A stretch of 8,807 nt of DNA from Anaerolineae bacterium (lineage in GTDB: Bacteria; Chloroflexota; Anaerolineae; B4-G1; SLSP01), in assembly GCA_016928755.1 (NCBI GenBank), contig JAFGKB010000184.1, forward strand, positions 1 to 8,807, in the 5' to 3' direction. Numbering within the stretch: the stretch's first letter is position 1; every line of letters begins with the position of its first letter. Positions 7,057 to 8,807 of this stretch are shown piece after piece. The position numbers and the translations under genes are program-made. The notes under the pieces are model-generated. The model was given only the letters and a program-made list of their open reading frames with translations, was not told the DNA's origin and ran no database searches.

Positions 7057-7084
7057 TTGACATGCTCCCACTGCGACTTATAAT
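7057..7084 (+). promoter_or_regulatory. Exact-consensus sigma-70-type promoter
   Basis: TTGACA (7057-7062) and TATAAT (7079-7084) both match the housekeeping consensus at every base, with a 16-bp spacer. Transcription is predicted to start near G7091. It lies between the macroglobulin terminator and the synthase gene and points at the synthase, so it should drive it with a leader of about 148 nt. Exact boxes imply high basal strength, which fits with control by a repressor at the palindrome over the start site. Confidence 0.75.
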
Positions 7085-7087
7085 GTG

Positions 7088-7099
7088 TTTGGTACCAAA
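7088..7099. promoter_or_regulatory. Perfect 12-bp palindrome at the predicted transcription start
   Basis: TTTGGTACCAAA is an exact palindrome spanning about -3 to +9 of the consensus promoter, a classic place for a repressor operator. Alternatively, in the RNA, GGTACCAA (7091-7098) can pair with TTGGTGCC (7111-7118), with one G-U pair, giving an 8-bp stem-loop at the very 5' end of the transcript. The regulator is unknown and no regulator gene is in the window. Confidence 0.45.
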
Positions 7100-7121
7100 A
7101 GCCTCGTTGATTGGTGCCTAT

Positions 7122-7133
7122 ATACACGTGTAT
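7122..7133. promoter_or_regulatory. Perfect 12-bp palindrome in the synthase leader
   Basis: ATACACGTGTAT is an exact palindrome whose centre is 34 bp downstream of the centre of the palindrome at 7088-7099. It lies in the leader of the upstream promoter and just upstream of the second promoter candidate. It could be a transcription-factor site. Its sequence differs from the first palindrome, so a single shared regulator is not implied. Confidence 0.35.
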
Positions 7134-7149
7134 TTATTAGCATTTAACA

Positions 7150-7179
7150 CTGACAACACACAAGACAGTATTTTAGAAT
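7150..7179 (+). promoter_or_regulatory. Second, weaker promoter for the synthase gene
   Basis: CTGACA (7150-7155, five of six consensus matches) and TAGAAT (7174-7179, five of six) are separated by 18 bp. A transcript would start near 7186, giving a leader of about 50 nt. In AT-rich spacer DNA a pair of this quality can arise by chance, so this is a candidate only. Confidence 0.4.
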
Positions 7180-7227
7180 TAAGATCACTGAAGACAGGAT
7201 GTTAAAGATAGGTGTTCTCTTATTTAA

Positions 7228-7234
7228 AAGGAGG
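7228..7234 (+). promoter_or_regulatory. Ribosome binding site of the synthase gene
   Basis: AAGGAGG lies 4 nt before ATG 7239, slightly close but strong. It sits in TATTTAAAAGGAGGCTTT, nearly the same context as the macroglobulin gene (TATTTAAGGAGGTTTT). It supports the start that begins MHIAFINPQGNFD. Confidence 0.85.
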
Positions 7235-7238
7235 CTTT

Positions 7239-8807
7239 ATGCACATCGCATTTATTAACCCGCAGGGGAATTTCGACCCCCATGATAGTTATTGGACCGC
7301 CCATCCTGATTTTGGTGGGCAGCTCGTCTATGTCAAACAGTTGGCCATCGCTATGAGCGAACTTGGTCATACTGTAGACATTCTGACCCGCCAGATTATT
7401 GACCCCGAATGGCCGGAATTCTCGGCGCAATTCGACGCTTATCCTGACGTGCCAGGTGTGCGTATCGTTCGCCTCCCGGCTGGCCCCCCTGAATTTCTGC
7501 GCAAAGAATTGCTCTGGCCCCATCTTATACGAGATTGGGTTCCCAATATCCTGGAATTCTATGAGTCTGAGGGTCGCTATCCTGATGTTATGACCGCTCA
7601 CTATGGTGACGGTGGATTGGTGGCCGCCTTAATCAATGAGAAAACCGGCATCCCCTTTACTTTTACCGCTCATTCCCTGGGGGCGCAGAAGATGGATAAG
7701 ATGCATATCAACCGCCAAAACCTTAAAGAATTTAATGCCCATTACTTCTTTACCCAGCGTATTATGGCGGAACGGCTAGGGATGAATCATTCCCTGGTCA
7801 ATATCACCAGCACCTCCCAGGAACGCTATAACCAATACTCCCATAATGCCTATCGCGGTGCAGTTGATCCCACCGATGATGCACATTTTGCCGTAGTTCC
7901 CCCAGGTGTCGCCATGCATATCTTTGACCGTGCGACTCACTTTGCCCGTGAGGATGCTGTCCATACCCGTATTCGCAAGATGTTGGACCGGGACTTGATA
8001 CCGGAGCGACTATCCCTCCCGTGTATTGTGGCGTCCAGCCGTCTTGATCCCAAGAAGAACCATATCGGCCTGGTGCGGGCCTTTGCCGCCAGTCCCGAAC
8101 TGCGCCAGCGAGCTAACCTGGTTATTATCACCGGCTCGTTGGAGAATCCCCTTGATGATTACGAAGATGCCAGTCCAGGGGAGAAATCTGTGTTAAATAG
8201 TATTATGGCGGAGGTTGAACGCTATGACTTGCGCGGCCAGATATCCATGTTCGCTCTCTTTGGACAGTTGGAGTTAGCCGCCGGCTATCGCTTCTTTTCC
8301 GAGTTACATTCGGTCTTCTGTCTGACTGCGTTATACGAGCCTTTTGGTCTGGCCCCCCTGGAGGCTATCGCCTCTGGTTTGCCGGCTGTTGTCACTAAGT
8401 TCGGTGGCCCCAGTGAAAGCCTGCGAGAGGGAGATGCGGAGTATGGGGTGCTCGTTGACCCCACCGATCCCCAGGAAGTAGGACGGGGGTTGTTTTCCTT
8501 GATAAGTGATCCTGAAAATTGGCAACACTACGCCGAGGCCGGTTACCAACGGGTGCTTTCTCGTTATACTTGGCAGCGCACTGCTGAGGGTTACTTAGCG
8601 GCCATTATTCAAAGAGCTTCATCATTGCAAGTAACAACCGCTAAAGAATCCGTTATGCCGAGCGCAGTCGAGCCGTCCGTCATACCGAGCGCGGCCGAGC
8701 CGTCCGTCATGCCGAGCGCGGCCGAGCCGTCCGTCATGCCGAGCGAAGTCGAGGCATCTAGACCTTTCGGCAAGCTCAAGGCAGGCTCCTTCGACTACAC
8801 TCAAGAT
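7239..8807 (+). CDS. Sucrose-phosphate synthase-like GT-B glycosyltransferase (3' partial)
   Basis: The frame runs 523 codons from ATG 7239 and is still open at the window end. The protein is a cytosolic retaining GT-B enzyme of the GT4 sucrose synthase/sucrose-phosphate synthase group, expected to transfer glucose from a nucleotide sugar to fructose 6-phosphate. From memory, it closely resembles the Halothermothrix orenii sucrose-phosphate synthase throughout: NPQGNFDPHDSYW (7-19), HPDFGGQLVYVKQ (22-34), LTRQI, HYGDGG (121-126), TAHSLGAQKM (143-152), SQERYNQYSH and VPPGV. Donor-site motifs follow: SSRLDPKKNH (266-275, Arg268 and Lys273) and the E-x7-E motif EPFGLAPLE (367-375). A phosphatase domain is not fused in the visible part. 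The family domain ends near residue 458. Residues 473-508 are then three 9-residue repeats (M/I-PSA-V/A-EPSV) and a fourth diverged unit encoded by dispersed repeat DNA, so the true C-terminus is uncertain. Mannosylfructose-phosphate synthase is a close alternative. The gene has its own promoters. Confidence 0.88.
   Translation, partial: MHIAFINPQGNFDPHDSYWTAHPDFGGQLVYVKQLAIAMSELGHTVDILTRQIIDPEWPEFSAQFDAYPDVPGVRIVRLPAGPPEFLRKELLWPHLIRDWVPNILEFYESEGRYPDVMTAHYGDGGLVAALINEKTGIPFTFTAHSLGAQKMDKMHINRQNLKEFNAHYFFTQRIMAERLGMNHSLVNITSTSQERYNQYSHNAYRGAVDPTDDAHFAVVPPGVAMHIFDRATHFAREDAVHTRIRKMLDRDLIPERLSLPCIVASSRLDPKKNHIGLVRAFAASPELRQRANLVIITGSLENPLDDYEDASPGEKSVLNSIMAEVERYDLRGQISMFALFGQLELAAGYRFFSELHSVFCLTALYEPFGLAPLEAIASGLPAVVTKFGGPSESLREGDAEYGVLVDPTDPQEVGRGLFSLISDPENWQHYAEAGYQRVLSRYTWQRTAEGYLAAIIQRASSLQVTTAKESVMPSAVEPSVIPSAAEPSVMPSAAEPSVMPSEVEASRPFGKLKAGSFDYTQD
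8655..8762 (+). repeat. Tandem 27-bp repeats inside the synthase 3' end
   Basis: Units begin at 8655, 8682, 8709 and 8736. The first three are nearly identical (core CCGAGCG, two variable bases, then CGAGCCGTCCGTC) and the fourth diverges after CGAG. Each is 27 bp, exactly nine codons, so the array keeps the reading frame and encodes (M/I)PSA(V/A)EPSV three times. The unit start matches the arm of the palindromic element, so the array probably grew by slippage from one arm. Confidence 0.85.
8731..8807. repeat. Palindromic dispersed element, right copy (cut by window end)
   Basis: CCGTCATGCCGAGCGAAGTC (8731-8750) continuing into GAGGCATCTAGA matches the reverse complement of the left copy (525-581) with few changes. 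The far arm, CCTTCGACTACACTCAAGAT, follows at 8788-8807. Between them lies about 25 bp absent from the left copy (CGGCAAGCTCAAGGCAGG region). The element is therefore in opposite orientation to the left copy, about 8.2 kb away, and is read in frame by the synthase gene. Confidence 0.65.

Noticed and set aside
6948..7205. Open frame of 85 codons on the plus strand after the macroglobulin gene
   Set aside because: It starts inside the terminator stem, has no ribosome binding site and covers the promoter region. The hydrophobic stretch is a by-product of T-rich DNA.
7091..7238. Riboswitch in the 148-nt synthase leader
   Set aside because: Only one convincing stem (7091-7098/7111-7118) is visible. 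There is no terminator or Shine-Dalgarno-masking stem and no recognised aptamer motif.
7224..7601. Antisense open frame of 125 codons over the synthase start
   Set aside because: It overlaps the conserved N-terminus of the synthase and shows no family features.
8622..8804. Minus-strand open frame with RHDGRLGRA repeats
   Set aside because: It is the reverse reading of the 27-bp repeats. Its repeated peptide reflects the DNA repeat, and it lacks a credible start signal.

Overview
The window looks like a piece of a mid-GC bacterial chromosome, most plausibly a Chloroflexota (Anaerolineae-like) or similar environmental lineage. This is inferred from a lipoprotein alpha-2-macroglobulin with Ig-like domains, a sucrose-phosphate synthase very like the Halothermothrix orenii enzyme (comparison from memory), and spacers crowded with short dispersed palindromes. 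No rRNA, tRNA, CRISPR array, transposase or phage gene was seen.

Layout. Positions 3-152 hold the probable 3' end of an unrecognised gene. Positions 153-768 contain no convincing gene and are a mosaic of dispersed repeats: three related hairpins whose arms differ by compensatory changes, a GC-rich stem, a perfect 15-bp hairpin, four CTCnGTG heptamers at helical spacing, and a palindromic element followed by decayed partial copies. Positions 769-6936 encode one 2055-residue bacterial alpha-2-macroglobulin with a lipobox cysteine, four Ig-like domains, macroglobulin domains, a bait-like linker, a CTEQ thioester and a C-terminal domain. It is followed by a strong terminator that can also fold as a three-way junction.

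The 302-bp spacer before the last gene is regulatory: terminator, a promoter with exact consensus -35 and -10 boxes, a perfect palindrome at the predicted start of transcription, a second palindrome, a second weaker promoter and a strong ribosome binding site. Positions 7239-8807 encode a GT-B sucrose-phosphate synthase-like enzyme that is still open at the window end. It has no stop codon in the window. Its last ~50 codons run through tandem 27-bp repeats and a copy of the same palindromic element found upstream of the macroglobulin gene.

Function. The macroglobulin is expected to act outside the cell as a membrane-tethered protease trap. The synthase would make a phosphorylated disaccharide in the cytosol, typically for compatible-solute production. 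A terminator and a fresh promoter separate them, so they look independently transcribed, and nothing links them functionally beyond adjacency. I do not see a clear new multi-gene system here. The most unusual material is the structured repeat DNA and its spread into the synthase coding sequence.
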